From assembly GCF_018129405.1 (NCBI RefSeq), contig NZ_JAFCLP010000016.1:108750-172749 (forward strand): a DNA stretch of 64,000 nucleotides, read 5' to 3'. The position numbers and the translations under genes are program-made. Under the pieces are notes generated by a model. That model made no database searches and was not told the origin of the DNA. It worked only from the letters and a program-made list of their open reading frames with translations. Below, piece by piece: positions 16,576 through 25,954 of this stretch. Position 1 is the first letter of the stretch, and every line of letters begins with the position of its first letter. The DNA comes from Bradyrhizobium iriomotense. GTDB lineage: Bacteria > Pseudomonadota > Alphaproteobacteria > Rhizobiales > Xanthobacteraceae.

Positions 16576-17901
16576 ATGCCCGCACCACTCAGCCACATCG
16601 AGACCTCGCCGGAGCTTCCCCGTGACGCCGACGTGGTGGTCATCGGAGGCGGCATCATCGGGGTGTTCGCGGCCTATTATCTCACCCTGCGAGGGCTCAG
16701 CGTCGCACTCGTGGAGAAGGGACGGATCGGAGCCGAGCAGTCCAGCCGCAACTGGGGCTGGTGCCGGCAGCAAAATCGCGATGCCCGCGAGTTGCCGATG
16801 GCGACCAGGAGCCTCGACCTGTGGGAGAGCTTTGGCGCCGAAAGCGGCGAGAGCACCGGTTTCTCCCGCTGCGGCCTTCTGTATCTCAGCAACGACGAGG
16901 CCGAGCTCGATGGCTGGGCACGGTGGCGCGACTTCGCGCGGACGGTCGGCGTCACCACGCACATGCTCGATGCAACCGCAGCAACACAGCGCGGCGCGGC
17001 GACGGGACGCGCCTGGAAGGGCGGCGTCTTCTCGCCAACCGACGGCACCGCCGATCCCGCCAAGGCTGCGCCGGCGGTGGCGCGGGCGATGCTGAGGCGC
17101 GGGGGCACCGTGCATCAGATGTGCGCAGCGCGCGGGCTGGAGACCGAGGGCGGCTGCGTGAGCGCGGTCGTGACCGAGCGCGGCACAATTCGCACGCGTA
17201 TGGCCATATTGGCGGGCGGCGCGTGGTCCTCGTCCTTCTGCCATCAGGCCGGCATCCGCCTTCCGCTTGCCTCGATCCGCTCGTCCATCCTGTCGGTGTC
17301 GCAAGGTGCGAAAGGCCTGCCTGATGCACTCCACACTGCCGCTGTTTCGGTGACGAAACGCGGCGATGGCGGTTATACGCTCGCCATCAGTGGTCGGGGC
17401 CGCGTCGATCCGACTGCGCAGCAGCTGCGCTTTGCTCCGCAATTCCTGCCGATGTTTCTGCGGCGCTGGCGCAGTCTGCTCCCGGGCGGCCTCGAAGGCG
17501 TCAGGTCCGGACACGAAACACTCCAGCGCTGGCGCGCGAGCGAGCCGACACCGATGGAGCGCATGCGCATTCTGGATCCCACGCCCGATCGGAACACGAT
17601 CGAGCTCACGCATCGGCGCGCGCTCGAACTGTTGCCCGCCCTGAAGGACACCAAAATCACCGCCGCATGGGGCGGCTACATCGACTCGACGCCCGATGGC
17701 GTGCCGGTCATCGGAGAGACGTCGAGCCTGCCTGGGCTGATATTGGCCGCAGGCTTCAGCGGCCACGGCTTCGGCATCGGTCCCGGAGCCGGTCACCTCA
17801 TCGCGGATCTCGTGACTGGCGCCGCGCCGATCGTCGATCCCCAACCCTATAGGCCAGATCGCTTTGACGGACTTGCGGTCGGAAAGGTCTCGGACTTCTA
17901 G
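16576..17901 (+). CDS. FAD-dependent oxidoreductase, DadA/D-amino-acid-dehydrogenase-like (441 aa)
   Basis: DAO-fold flavoprotein. The Rossmann motif VVVIGGGIIGVFAAYYL lies near residues 21-37, followed by VALVEKGRIGAEQSSRNWGWCRQ, characteristic of the glycine/D-amino-acid oxidase group. The C-terminal FAD block is GLILAAGFSGHGFGIGPGAG. The ATG at 16576 follows an AGGAAGCCAGG sequence. It oxidatively deaminates an amino acid or N-substituted amine. It is divergent from the Lrp-type regulator, a common arrangement for dadA-like genes. The substrate and the final electron acceptor are not determined. Confidence 0.88.
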   Translation: MPAPLSHIETSPELPRDADVVVIGGGIIGVFAAYYLTLRGLSVALVEKGRIGAEQSSRNWGWCRQQNRDARELPMATRSLDLWESFGAESGESTGFSRCGLLYLSNDEAELDGWARWRDFARTVGVTTHMLDATAATQRGAATGRAWKGGVFSPTDGTADPAKAAPAVARAMLRRGGTVHQMCAARGLETEGGCVSAVVTERGTIRTRMAILAGGAWSSSFCHQAGIRLPLASIRSSILSVSQGAKGLPDALHTAAVSVTKRGDGGYTLAISGRGRVDPTAQQLRFAPQFLPMFLRRWRSLLPGGLEGVRSGHETLQRWRASEPTPMERMRILDPTPDRNTIELTHRRALELLPALKDTKITAAWGGYIDSTPDGVPVIGETSSLPGLILAAGFSGHGFGIGPGAGHLIADLVTGAAPIVDPQPYRPDRFDGLAVGKVSDF

Positions 17902-17955
17902 ACAAGGTCATCATACAGGCCGAAGCGGCATCTGGCGCAGCACATCGGCATCCGT

Positions 17956-18591
17956 TCAGGGCGAGACCAGCTTCTTGCGTACGGCATAGCGCACCAGTTC
18001 GGCGGTGGACGACATTCTGAGCTTGCGCATGGCCGAGGCGCGATGGGTTTCGACGGTCTTCACGCTCAGATTCAGGATCGCGCTGATCGACCTGTTGGTA
18101 TTCCCTTCCGCGATCAGCTGGACCACGCTCTGCTCGCGTGATGTCAGCAGCATGTCGGCCCGGTTCTGCTTGTTCGCCTGGTAATCATGAAGCAGCTTTT
18201 CCAGGAGGACGCTGGTGAAGTAGGGCCTGCCGTCGAGCAAGGCTTCGATAGCGGAAATCAGGTGCTTGCGGGCATCGGACTTGAAGAGGAAGCCGCGAAT
18301 ACCGGTGAGGATGGCCTCCGTCAGGAGTTCCTCGCTTTCGTGCATGGTCAGGATCAGCACTTCGGTTCGCACATGCAGCGTCCTGAGGCGACGGCTGACC
18401 TCCAGGCCGTTCATGATCGGCATGGAGTAGTCGACAATCACGATGTCCGGTCGGGTTTCGAGTGCCAGCGCGACGGCCTGCTCGCCGTTTGTAGCCTCTC
18501 CGCTCACGATCCAGTCGGAACGCGTTCCAACGATCGCGCGAAGGCCGGAACGCACGATTTCATGATCATCCGCAATCAAGATGCGTTTCAC
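17956..18591 (-). CDS. NarL/FixJ-family response regulator, second of a tandem pair (211 aa)
   Basis: N-terminal receiver domain (ILIADDHEIVRSGL; phospho-acceptor Asp about 54 in IVIVDYSMP; conserved Lys in FLFKSDA) and C-terminal LuxR-type helix-turn-helix (LTSREQSVVQLIAEGNTNRSI...VKTVETHRASAMRKL). It is homologous along its whole length to the regulator at 18760 and lies 168 bp downstream of it in the same direction. The phosphodonor is probably the histidine kinase at 19450. Its targets are unknown; the stress and antiporter genes to the right are candidates. Confidence 0.93.
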   Translation of the reverse strand: MKRILIADDHEIVRSGLRAIVGTRSDWIVSGEATNGEQAVALALETRPDIVIVDYSMPIMNGLEVSRRLRTLHVRTEVLILTMHESEELLTEAILTGIRGFLFKSDARKHLISAIEALLDGRPYFTSVLLEKLLHDYQANKQNRADMLLTSREQSVVQLIAEGNTNRSISAILNLSVKTVETHRASAMRKLRMSSTAELVRYAVRKKLVSP

Positions 18592-18759
18592 GACGTCGTT
18601 CCCGTTTTCCGGCTCCTATCCGACCGGGCGGACAACGGCAGTGACCGGCCGTAAGGTCAAACGATCATACGGCTCCCGGCGGCAAGCGTTATCCAACAAA
18701 ACCCTGAGATGTCCCGGCGAAGGTACTGACGCCCAGGGTCGGCTCGCCGATGTCACAGT

Positions 18760-19389
18760 TCAGGCCTCGACCAGCCCGGTCCGGACCGCGTATCGGACGA
18801 GGCCTGCCGTCGAATTCACCTCGAGCTTGCGCATCGCAGCCGCCCGATGCGCCTCGGTTGTCTTGACGCTGAGATTGAGGATCGCGCTGATCCCCTTGTT
18901 GCTGTAACCTTCCGCAACCAGCTTGACCACGAGCTGCTCGCGCGCCGTCAGCTCGTGATGTCGCTCGCCGTTGGCGCCCGCCCCGCGGTCGAATTCCGTC
19001 ACGCAGCTCGTGGTGCAGAACGTCCGGTGCAACAGCAACGCCTCGACCGCCGCGAGCAGCAGCTTGTTCGCGTCCGATTTCACCAGGAACGCACGCGCGC
19101 CGGCCTCGAATGCCTGCTGCGCGATCAGGCCCGAATTGTGCACGGTGAAGATCAGGACCTCGGTCTGCAACGGATGGTCCTTGATCCGCCGCGCCGCCTC
19201 CACGCCGGTCATACGGGGCATCGAGAAATCGAGGATGGCGACGTGAGGCTGGCTCTCGATCGCCGCAGCGACCGCCCGGCCGCCGTCGGTGACCTCGGCC
19301 ACCACTTCCCAATCCGCCCGCTGTTCGAGCACCGCTCGCAAGCCGGACCGCACCGCTTCGTGATCGTCGGCTATGAGAATTCGTTTCAT
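18760..19389 (-). CDS. NarL/FixJ-family response regulator, first of a tandem pair (209 aa)
   Basis: Receiver domain with Asp about 54 in VAILDFSMPRM and Lys in FLVKSDANK, then a LuxR-type DNA-binding domain (LTAREQLVVKLVAEGYSNKGI). The ATG at 19389 begins MKRILIADDHEAVRSG, matching the start of its paralogue. It lies 60 bp downstream of the histidine kinase gene, so a kinase-regulator-regulator operon is likely. The linker is longer and contains two cysteines (RTFCTTSC) absent from the paralogue. Confidence 0.93.
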   Translation of the reverse strand: MKRILIADDHEAVRSGLRAVLEQRADWEVVAEVTDGGRAVAAAIESQPHVAILDFSMPRMTGVEAARRIKDHPLQTEVLIFTVHNSGLIAQQAFEAGARAFLVKSDANKLLLAAVEALLLHRTFCTTSCVTEFDRGAGANGERHHELTAREQLVVKLVAEGYSNKGISAILNLSVKTTEAHRAAAMRKLEVNSTAGLVRYAVRTGLVEA

Positions 19390-19449
19390 GGCAGCACGCT
19401 CCAAGTCCCTCACGGCGGTCCGGCCGCCCTTCCGGCCTGCCGCCGCGGG

Positions 19450-20655
19450 CTAATGTTCTTTCGCTGATCGTGTGCCTGCGTGGGCCCTCATGATGGTCGT
19501 GGTTCTTCGCCGATTCCGCCCGTTCGCCGCGAGACGTCGCGGAAACATCGCGCACAGGACGGTCCCGGAAAGTGGCGCGGTCCGGCTGGACCGGATGTCG
19601 AGCGTACCTCCGATCTCACGCAGCCTCATCCGCATCGCGGGAATACCGACCCCGATCGCTACGGCCTTGTGGCCGCGCCCGACCGCATCGGGAAGACCGC
19701 GTCCATTGTCGCTGATCGTCAGCACGAAACGGCTGTCGGCGAGGTCGATGACGATGGCCACCTCCGTCGCCTTCGCATGACGGAAGACGTTCGTGAGACC
19801 TTCCTGAACGACGCGCAGCAGCGAACGCTTTGTTTCATACGGCAGCCGATCGACATCCGGCACGATGTTCACGGTCACACGCAAAGAAGTGCGCGCCGCA
19901 AATCCTTCCGCATACCGCTCGATCGAGGCCTTCAATCCCTCACCCGCCAGATTCCGTGGATGCAGGAGATAGGCAAAGGCGCGGAGCTCCCGGAGGGCTT
20001 CATCGATCGACGCGTCGATGTCGTCGCAGAGCCGCTCCGCCAGGGCCGCATCGCCCAGATTGCTCCGCATCCGCATCAGGCCGAGGCTGGCGGCGATCAG
20101 ATGCTGACAGGTCGAATCGTGCAGATCGGAGGCGATCCGTTGCTGGATGCCTTCCTGAATGGCGAGCAGGCCGACGTCGATATCGAGCCCGTCGTCGCAT
20201 GCGGCGGCGTGTCCGATAGGACCATTGCGCAGCTCGCGGTGGCTGCCGATCAAGCGGACCACACCGCCGTCCACGATCGGCGTGACAGTCGTCTCCATCG
20301 CCCGCGGCGACCCGCCGAGCGCGAGTCGCTGGCGGATCCTGACTTCCGTTCCCTCCGCGAGGCCCGCCCGAAGCGCCTCGCAGACGGACCTTGCGTCGTC
20401 CGCACTCATGCAATCGAAAACGTCCATGTCGCTGACGTCTTCCGACGATACGCCGAGCCGCGACTCGAATGCCGGATTGATTCCCTCGTAGGCGAAGTGT
20501 CCGCGGAAGGACGGCCGCGCGGCGAAGAGAAGATCTGCCGAAGACGTCCAATAGAGCTCGTCGATCGATTCTTGCGAACCTATGCGCAGCCAGTTCTTCA
20601 GACCGGTTCGATCCGACTCACTGTCGGGGCAGCCATGTGGCTTCACGGTACGCAC
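19450..20655 (-). CDS. soluble PAS-containing sensor histidine kinase, HisKA_3/NarX type (401 aa)
   Basis: No signal peptide or membrane segment is visible, so it is cytoplasmic. An N-terminal PAS-like region (YWTSSADLLF...YEGINPAFESRLG) is followed by a HisKA_3 dimerisation domain with phospho-His in IASDLHDSTCQH and a GHKL ATPase (N-box EGLTNVFRHAKA, G1 DNGRGLPDAV). The architecture matches kinases that partner NarL-type regulators, and two such regulators follow directly. A GTG at 20655 is used as start. The signal sensed through the PAS domain is unknown. Confidence 0.9.
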   Translation of the reverse strand: MRTVKPHGCPDSESDRTGLKNWLRIGSQESIDELYWTSSADLLFAARPSFRGHFAYEGINPAFESRLGVSSEDVSDMDVFDCMSADDARSVCEALRAGLAEGTEVRIRQRLALGGSPRAMETTVTPIVDGGVVRLIGSHRELRNGPIGHAAACDDGLDIDVGLLAIQEGIQQRIASDLHDSTCQHLIAASLGLMRMRSNLGDAALAERLCDDIDASIDEALRELRAFAYLLHPRNLAGEGLKASIERYAEGFAARTSLRVTVNIVPDVDRLPYETKRSLLRVVQEGLTNVFRHAKATEVAIVIDLADSRFVLTISDNGRGLPDAVGRGHKAVAIGVGIPAMRMRLREIGGTLDIRSSRTAPLSGTVLCAMFPRRLAANGRNRRRTTTIMRAHAGTRSAKEH

Positions 20656-21036
20656 TCACTCTATTCCGGCGACGCCCGATATTGGCGACGATATCGCAGG
20701 TCCCCTCCCCGCCCCACCGGCAGACATCCGCCACCGGATCCGGAAGACGCACGCCATTGGGGCTGACCAATCATACACCCCGCCGCGCGACCACACCATC
20801 AGGTAGTATTATTTCCAGATTGAAATCTCGAATTCGTGAGGCATGCTTTCCGCGGCGGGCGCTATGCAGTTTGTGCCACGCCCGCGACGTCAAATCCGAT
20901 GCAACAGAGATGCAAAATCAAGATGCGGTTGACCGCGAGGTCATTGCGGCAACGTGGTTGCACCGATACGCAGCAGCACGCCTTCCGCAATTTGCCAGCA
21001 CCATTCCCGGCCCGCTGGCCACGATGCGCGAACGGC
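20656..21036. other. 381-bp intergenic region upstream of the kinase operon
   Basis: Must contain the minus-strand promoter of the histidine kinase operon and the downstream end of the outer-membrane protein operon. Its middle part (about 20800-20840) is noticeably AT-rich for this genome and contains a small inverted repeat AGATTGAAATCT, but I see no definite promoter, RNA or gene. Confidence 0.4.
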
Positions 21037-21285
21037 CTAGCGGCTGCTGCTCGTGCCTGACTTCTTCTTCCTCGCTGCCTTCGCCGCTGGTGCGGGGCGA
21101 GGCGGCGCTATATCGAGGGGATGCGACGGCTGTTGCAGACGGTGCGTTGCGGCATCATCCCGAAGCGCATCGGTATCGAGACGCTGGGCCCGATCCACCG
21201 AATCGCGCGGATCGGCGAGCGCCACCGATGCCGACAGACTTCCGGCGACGATGCAGGTCAGCGTCAACAGGCGTCTTGCGAACAT
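21037..21285 (-). CDS. small secreted protein with signal peptide (82 aa)
   Basis: Signal peptide MFARRLLTLTCIVAGSLSA followed by a cleavage-like SVALA-D. The mature part is short, charged, Pro/Ala-rich and ends in a lysine-rich tail (KAARKKKSG). It lies 14 bp downstream of the outer-membrane protein gene in the same direction, so it probably belongs to that operon. I recognise no family and give no function; periplasmic location is the only inference. Confidence 0.65.
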   Translation of the reverse strand: MFARRLLTLTCIVAGSLSASVALADPRDSVDRAQRLDTDALRDDAATHRLQQPSHPLDIAPPRPAPAAKAARKKKSGTSSSR

Positions 21286-21299
21286 CTTTCAGGTCTCAC

Positions 21300-22139
21300 T
21301 CAAAAGGCGAAATCCAGGCGAGGGCCGATGCGAACGTCCCTGTACCGCCGCAGCGGAACGTTCGATGTTCGCGCTTCGTATAGCACGGTGGTCGTGAGCG
21401 CCACATTGCTGGCGAAGTTATACTTCAGGCCCACATCAACCGAATAGAGCTGATCCTGACGGCCACTGTTGAGCCCATCGGTGAACCAGTAGGCCTCGAA
21501 CAGCGGTGTACTCACGATCGACCATCTGGGATCGAGCTTGACCTCGATACCGAGCACAGCGTCAAAGCGCCAGCGGCGCGCTTCCGCGAGGTCCGAGAAG
21601 CGATAGGTCAGCAGCAGCAGTGGCGAGAACGTCGTGTTGTCGATGCGGAAGTCGCGCGCCACCGAGCCCATCACATCATGCGACACGAATGCGAGGTCGC
21701 GATAGACCCCGTCGAAATCATATCGGTTTTCATAAATGGCAGAGAAGCGCCAGCCGTTCCAATTCTCGGTCAGACGCGCGCCCATGCGCGCCACGGCGAA
21801 GTTGCCGTCCTTCTCCCGCGAAAAGGCTTCGTACTGGGCCCGCGCATAGAGCCGATAGGACAGATCGTTGGTGAGGTTTCCGTCCAGCCTGACACTGACG
21901 TCCGGCTCGTAGTAGATGTCCGACTTGCGGTTGTCGCGGGTGAAGAGCGCGTTGTCGGTGAAGGTCGGCGAGATGGAACCGACGACGCTCCAGGACGGCG
22001 CGGAATAGTAGGGGGCAGCGGCAATCCGGCTCGTCTTGAACTCGTTGAAATCAAGGTCCGCTGCCCCGGCCGGGCCCACACTGAGTAAGCCGAGGACGGG
22101 CAAGCCGACGACCGGCAGAAAAGATCCAGAGCTCCGCAT
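21300..22139 (-). CDS. outer-membrane beta-barrel protein (279 aa)
   Basis: Signal peptide (hydrophobic PVVGLPVLGLLSVGPAGAA) followed by alternating amphipathic strands rich in Tyr, Arg and Asp (YRLYARAQYEAFSR, WRFSAIYENRYDFDG), and a terminal strand ending in Phe (GPRLDFAF), the usual signature for outer-membrane insertion. The ATG at 22139 has GGAGGT seven bases upstream, better placed than the in-frame GTG at 22148. The family resembles uncharacterised rhizobial outer-membrane beta-barrel proteins. It stands near the two-component operon, but a link is only positional. Confidence 0.85.
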   Translation of the reverse strand: MRSSGSFLPVVGLPVLGLLSVGPAGAADLDFNEFKTSRIAAAPYYSAPSWSVVGSISPTFTDNALFTRDNRKSDIYYEPDVSVRLDGNLTNDLSYRLYARAQYEAFSREKDGNFAVARMGARLTENWNGWRFSAIYENRYDFDGVYRDLAFVSHDVMGSVARDFRIDNTTFSPLLLLTYRFSDLAEARRWRFDAVLGIEVKLDPRWSIVSTPLFEAYWFTDGLNSGRQDQLYSVDVGLKYNFASNVALTTTVLYEARTSNVPLRRYRDVRIGPRLDFAF

Positions 22140-22277
22140 GGCGCCCACCTCCGATGCTGCTGCGCAGACCGGTTTGGCGTCACGCTGCGCAAGGATTGTG
22201 GCGTGTTAATGTCACATTTTTAAATCACTGGTTGATTCGATCGACCGGCGTTGGTTGGGCCTCCAGATCGCGTACGC

Positions 22278-23543
22278 CTAGTAGTCAACGACGTCCCTGA
22301 TGATCGGGCATGTCATGCAATGACCGCCGCCGCGCCCCCGTCCGAGCTCCGCGCCGACGATGGTGATCACCTCGATCCCCTCCTTGCGCAGCAGCGTGTT
22401 GGTGTAGGTGTTGCGGTCATAGGCGAAGACGACGCCGGGGGATGCGCAGACCAGATTGGCACCGCTGTCCCACTGGGTCCGCTCACGCAGATAGGCGTTC
22501 CCGCCGGTCTCCACGACACGCAGCTTCTTCAGACCGAGCGCTTCTGCGACGACGTCAACGAAGGGCTTCTCGTCCTTGCGCAACTCGAGGCCCGCGGAAT
22601 TGTCGGCCGGCCGATAGGAGAATGCGGTAATGTTGTTGACGATATCGGGATAGAGCAGCACGCAATCGCGGTCGGCGAAGGTGAAGACGGTATCGAGATG
22701 CATCGCCGCGCGGAGCTTGGGCATCGCGGCCACGATCACCCGCTCGGCCGCCTTCTTCTTGAACAGCGCTGCAGCAAGCTGGCTGATCGCCTGCCTCGAG
22801 GTCCGCTCGCTCAGCCCGATCAGAACGTTGCCCTTGCCGATCGGCATTACGTCACCGCCTTCCAGCGTGGCGAGGCCGTGGTCCTGCGTCGGATCTCCCC
22901 ACCAGACATTGACCTTGCCGGCGAAATCCGGATGGAACTTGTAGATGGCAGTGGCGAGGATCGGCTCCTCATGGCGCGCCGGCCAGAACAGCGAGTTCAG
23001 CGTCACGCCGCCATAGATCCAGCAAGTGGTATCGCGCGTGTACAGCGTGTTCGGAAGCGGCGGCAGCAGATATTCGGTCATGCCCGCCGCCTCCCGGATC
23101 AGCCTGAGCGTCTCGCCGCCATGGGCCTCGGGAAAATCGTGGGTCGACAGTCCACCGATCAGGGTCTCCGCCAGTTCTCGAGGCTTGAGGCTTTCCAGGT
23201 AACCGCGAAGCTCGTCGATCAGCCCGAGCCCGACCTGATTGGGAACCACCTGGTTGTCGAGAATCCACTTCCTCGCTTCCGGGATGGCCACGGTGTCGGT
23301 GAGCAGATTGTGCATCTCGACAACATCGATGCCGCGGTCGCGCATCTTCTGCACGAAGTCGAAATGATCGCGCTTGGCATTATCGACCCACAGCACGTCG
23401 TCGAACAGCAAAGTATCGCAGTTCGTGGGGGTGAGGCGCTGATGAGCGCGGCCCGGGGAGCAGACCATCACCTTGCGCAGCTGACCGACTTCCGAATGAA
23501 CACCGAACGGGGTCCTTGAATCCGACGTCTGCGCTGTCGCCAT
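22278..23543 (-). CDS. arcA: arginine deiminase ArcA (421 aa)
   Basis: Converts L-arginine to citrulline and ammonia. The whole protein follows the bacterial ArcA pattern: N-terminal [36 protein letters not shown] in the middle, and the C-terminal active-site [12 protein letters not shown] with catalytic Cys about 409. The ribosome site and ATG at 23543 lie 14 bp after the antiporter gene, so the order is antiporter then deiminase in one transcript. Ornithine transcarbamylase (arcB) and carbamate kinase (arcC) are absent from this window, so the ATP-yielding steps are either elsewhere or missing. Confidence 0.96.
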   Translation of the reverse strand: MATAQTSDSRTPFGVHSEVGQLRKVMVCSPGRAHQRLTPTNCDTLLFDDVLWVDNAKRDHFDFVQKMRDRGIDVVEMHNLLTDTVAIPEARKWILDNQVVPNQVGLGLIDELRGYLESLKPRELAETLIGGLSTHDFPEAHGGETLRLIREAAGMTEYLLPPLPNTLYTRDTTCWIYGGVTLNSLFWPARHEEPILATAIYKFHPDFAGKVNVWWGDPTQDHGLATLEGGDVMPIGKGNVLIGLSERTSRQAISQLAAALFKKKAAERVIVAAMPKLRAAMHLDTVFTFADRDCVLLYPDIVNNITAFSYRPADNSAGLELRKDEKPFVDVVAEALGLKKLRVVETGGNAYLRERTQWDSGANLVCASPGVVFAYDRNTYTNTLLRKEGIEVITIVGAELGRGRGGGHCMTCPIIRDVVDY

Positions 23544-23557
23544 GGGAGATGCCTCGC

Positions 23558-24991
23558 CTAGATGGTGATGTAGCCGGTGGCCAGGCCATGAATCCCGACC
23601 GCGGCGCCGATCACGGCTGCGATGAAGATGACCCAGTCGATCGAAGTGAAGATTTTCGCCTTTTGCTGGAGGCGCGCCCAGAAATACAAAACCGTGCCGG
23701 GGGCGTAGAGGATCGCCGACAGCAGCAGGTATTTCATTCCGGCGGCATAGATCAGGAAAAGCGTGTAGACGACGGCAATGCTGGTGAAGACCAGGTCACG
23801 CCTGCGCGCGTCCGGGCTCTTTTCGTAGGTCTCGCCCCGCTTGACCAGCAGGAGCCCGTAGGCGGCGACCAGGAAAAACGGAATGAGGTTCATGACGCTC
23901 GTCAAGTTGAGCATCAACGCGAAGGCATCCCGCGACCAGTAGGTGCTGATGACGAACAGCTGCACGACGATATTGGTGAGCCAGAGCGCCGCGGCCGGCA
24001 CCTTGTTGGCGTTTTCGGTGCCGAACACGCGCGGCATATCCCTGGTCCGGCCGGCGGCGGAGAGCACCTCGGCGCAGATCAGCGACCAGGCGAGATAGGC
24101 TCCGAGCACTGAGACCAGAAGTCCGATGCTGACGAAGACGGCGCCCCAATGCCCTACCACGGCCTCCAGCACCGTCGCCATCGACGGCTGCCGCGTGTCG
24201 GCGATCTCGGCGCGCGGCAGCACGGCATAGGGCAGCATCGTCACGAGCACCATGAGGCTCGTGACGACAGCGAAGCCCATGATCGTCGCGGCACCGACAT
24301 GGGACCGCTCCTTGGCGTAGCGGGAATAGACGCTGGCGCCCTCGATCCCGAGAAAGACGAACACAGTGACCAGCATGGTCGCGCGGATCTGATCGAACAG
24401 TCCCTTGTCCGGCATCCCCTCGCCGCCCCAGAAATTGGCGCGGAACAGATCGACCTTGAAGGCAAACGCCAGGATGACGATGAAGATCAGGATCGGCACG
24501 ATCTTGGCGATGGTGACGATGGTGTTGATCGCGGCGGCCTGTTGCACGCCACGCAGGATCATGAAGTGGAACAGCCAGATTCCGATCGAGGCGACGATGA
24601 TTGCGGTGACCGTATTGCCGTCGCCAAACACGGGAAAGAACGCGCCAAGCGTCGACTTGATCAGGACCCAGTAGGACACGTTGCCGATGCAGCTGCCGAT
24701 CCAGTAGCCGAGCGCCGACAGGAAGCCGGGATAGTCGCCGAAACCTGCCTTCGCGTAGGCGTAGACGCCGGCATCGAGATCCGGTTTTCGCTCGGCCAGA
24801 GTCTGAAACACGCGCGCCATCGTGTACATGCCGCCGCCTGCGATGCACCAGGCGAAGATGGCGCCAAACGGGCCGGTGGCGATGCCGAACGTTCGCGGCA
24901 GCGAGAAGATGCCCGAGCCGACCATGGAGCCAACGACCATTGCCGTCAGCGCGAACAACGAAAGCTTTTGGACCGATGCCGTCGCAGTCAT
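23558..24991 (-). CDS. arcD: basic amino acid antiporter of the APC superfamily, ArcD-like (477 aa)
   Basis: Twelve or so hydrophobic segments in the APC layout. The diagnostic first helix [15 protein letters not shown] binds substrate backbone, and [19 protein letters not shown] is typical of the arginine/ornithine (ArcD/YdgI) branch. It exchanges arginine for ornithine or citrulline, feeding the deiminase downstream. The ATG at 24991 is preceded by GAGG; further upstream codons lack a ribosome site. A near-full-length paralogue is encoded at 27304 in the opposite direction. A motif shared with neighbouring stress genes lies 65 bp upstream. Confidence 0.93.
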   Translation of the reverse strand: MTATASVQKLSLFALTAMVVGSMVGSGIFSLPRTFGIATGPFGAIFAWCIAGGGMYTMARVFQTLAERKPDLDAGVYAYAKAGFGDYPGFLSALGYWIGSCIGNVSYWVLIKSTLGAFFPVFGDGNTVTAIIVASIGIWLFHFMILRGVQQAAAINTIVTIAKIVPILIFIVILAFAFKVDLFRANFWGGEGMPDKGLFDQIRATMLVTVFVFLGIEGASVYSRYAKERSHVGAATIMGFAVVTSLMVLVTMLPYAVLPRAEIADTRQPSMATVLEAVVGHWGAVFVSIGLLVSVLGAYLAWSLICAEVLSAAGRTRDMPRVFGTENANKVPAAALWLTNIVVQLFVISTYWSRDAFALMLNLTSVMNLIPFFLVAAYGLLLVKRGETYEKSPDARRRDLVFTSIAVVYTLFLIYAAGMKYLLLSAILYAPGTVLYFWARLQQKAKIFTSIDWVIFIAAVIGAAVGIHGLATGYITI

Positions 24992-25056
24992 GGGGAGACC
25001 TCGAACCGCGAACGATGACCGATGCCGAACCATGCGCCTTGGCATGAAGGCGGCCT

Positions 25057-25072
25057 ATCAGGTGATTACCTA
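25057..25072 (-). promoter_or_regulatory. candidate shared regulatory motif upstream of arcD-arcA
   Basis: Read on the minus strand: TAGGTAATCACCTGAT, ending 65 bp before the arcD start. It matches 11 of 16 positions of the motif upstream of the DUF1269 gene and contains its own imperfect symmetry (AGGT/ACCT). A regulator binding site is inferred. Confidence 0.35.
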
Positions 25073-25101
25073 GTCGGAGTCCGGGATTACCCTCACGGCG
25101 T

Positions 25102-25251
25102 TCAGGCCGCGCCAGCCACGTCGGGAGCCGCGACTGGCTCCTTTCCGCCCGACCAGGCCGCATACAAGGTCGGCAGAAAGACGAGCGTCAGAATGGTTGC
25201 GACAAGCAGTCCACAGACTCGGCTCGTCCAGGCCTCGCCGGTCGGGCGTCG
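25102..25251 (-). pseudogene. C-terminal remnant of an RND efflux transporter
   Basis: A 49-codon open stretch between an in-frame TAG (25252-25254) and a natural TGA encodes GLLVATILTLVFLPTLYAAW, which is the last transmembrane helix of RND-family pumps, followed by a polar tail SGGKEPVAAPDVAGAA. No start codon, ribosome site or upstream pump sequence is present, so this is the tail of a gene whose body has been deleted. It is not closely alike to the C-terminus of the intact pump at 33842 (which ends in a longer Lys/Arg-rich tail). Confidence 0.75.
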
Positions 25252-25322
25252 CTAGACGATTTTCCCGTCGTCTCGCGCCGCCCAACCTCCAGAGTGGGCC
25301 GCGGTGCGGATGCCCTATTGGG

Positions 25323-25357
25323 ACATTCATCCGCCCTGGGGCAGGGTTTCCTCTGAT
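25323..25357 (+). promoter_or_regulatory. candidate shared regulatory motif upstream of the DUF1269 gene
   Basis: ACATTC (25323-25328) and CAGGGTTTCCTCTGAT (25342-25357), with exactly 19 bases between the two starts. The same pair with the same spacing occurs at 31288-31322 upstream of the HdeD-like gene, 15 of 16 bases identical in the second half. The motif ends 75 bp before the start codon. Confidence 0.5.
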
Positions 25358-25432
25358 CCCGGAGGTGCCGCCCGCGGGATACCGTCCGCACCAACATTCA
25401 TGTCCGCATTGTCGATCCAACGGGAGGTCTTC

Positions 25433-25936
25433 ATGTCCGATCTGGTCGCGATCGTGTATCCGTCCGAGGCAAAAGCCGAAGAAGTGCGTCAGCGGCTGCT
25501 CAAGCTGCAGAAGGAATATCTGATCACGATCAGCGACGCCGTGATCGCCGTGAAGACGGATGCGGGCGGCATCAAGCTCAATCAGCTGGTCAATACCACT
25601 GCCATGGGCGCGATGACCGGGAGCTTCTGGGGCCTCCTTATCGGAGTCCTCTTTCTCAATCCGATTCTCGGGGTCGCCGTGGGCGCCGCGTCGGGCGCGC
25701 TGGGCGGCGCGCTCTCCGACTTCGGCATCGACGATTCCTTCATGAAGAACCTGTCAGCCAGTCTCCAGCCCGGCAATGCCGCCCTGTTCGTCCTGATCAA
25801 GCACATGACCGCGGACAAGGTGATCAAGGAGATCAAGGACGCCGGCGGTGTCGTGCTCAAGACCTCGCTCGATGAGACCAAGGAAGCGGCGCTGCGCGAC
25901 GCGCTCGCCAGTAGCGTGGAGCGACCGGCGGCGTGA
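25433..25936 (+). CDS. DUF1269 membrane protein (167 aa)
   Basis: DUF1269 family. An N-terminal soluble domain (SDLVAIVYPSEAKAEEVRQRL) is followed by a glycine-rich double membrane hairpin (GAMTGSFWGLLIGVLFLNP and GVAVGAASGALGGAL) and a C-terminal soluble alpha/beta part. The ATG at 25433 has GGGAGG eight bases upstream. The family is frequent in stress and low-oxygen gene sets of proteobacteria, but its molecular role is not established. It shares a promoter-proximal motif with the HdeD-like gene at 31393. Confidence 0.9.
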   Translation: MSDLVAIVYPSEAKAEEVRQRLLKLQKEYLITISDAVIAVKTDAGGIKLNQLVNTTAMGAMTGSFWGLLIGVLFLNPILGVAVGAASGALGGALSDFGIDDSFMKNLSASLQPGNAALFVLIKHMTADKVIKEIKDAGGVVLKTSLDETKEAALRDALASSVERPAA

Positions 25937-25954
25937 GCCGCCGTCTCTCGCGTC

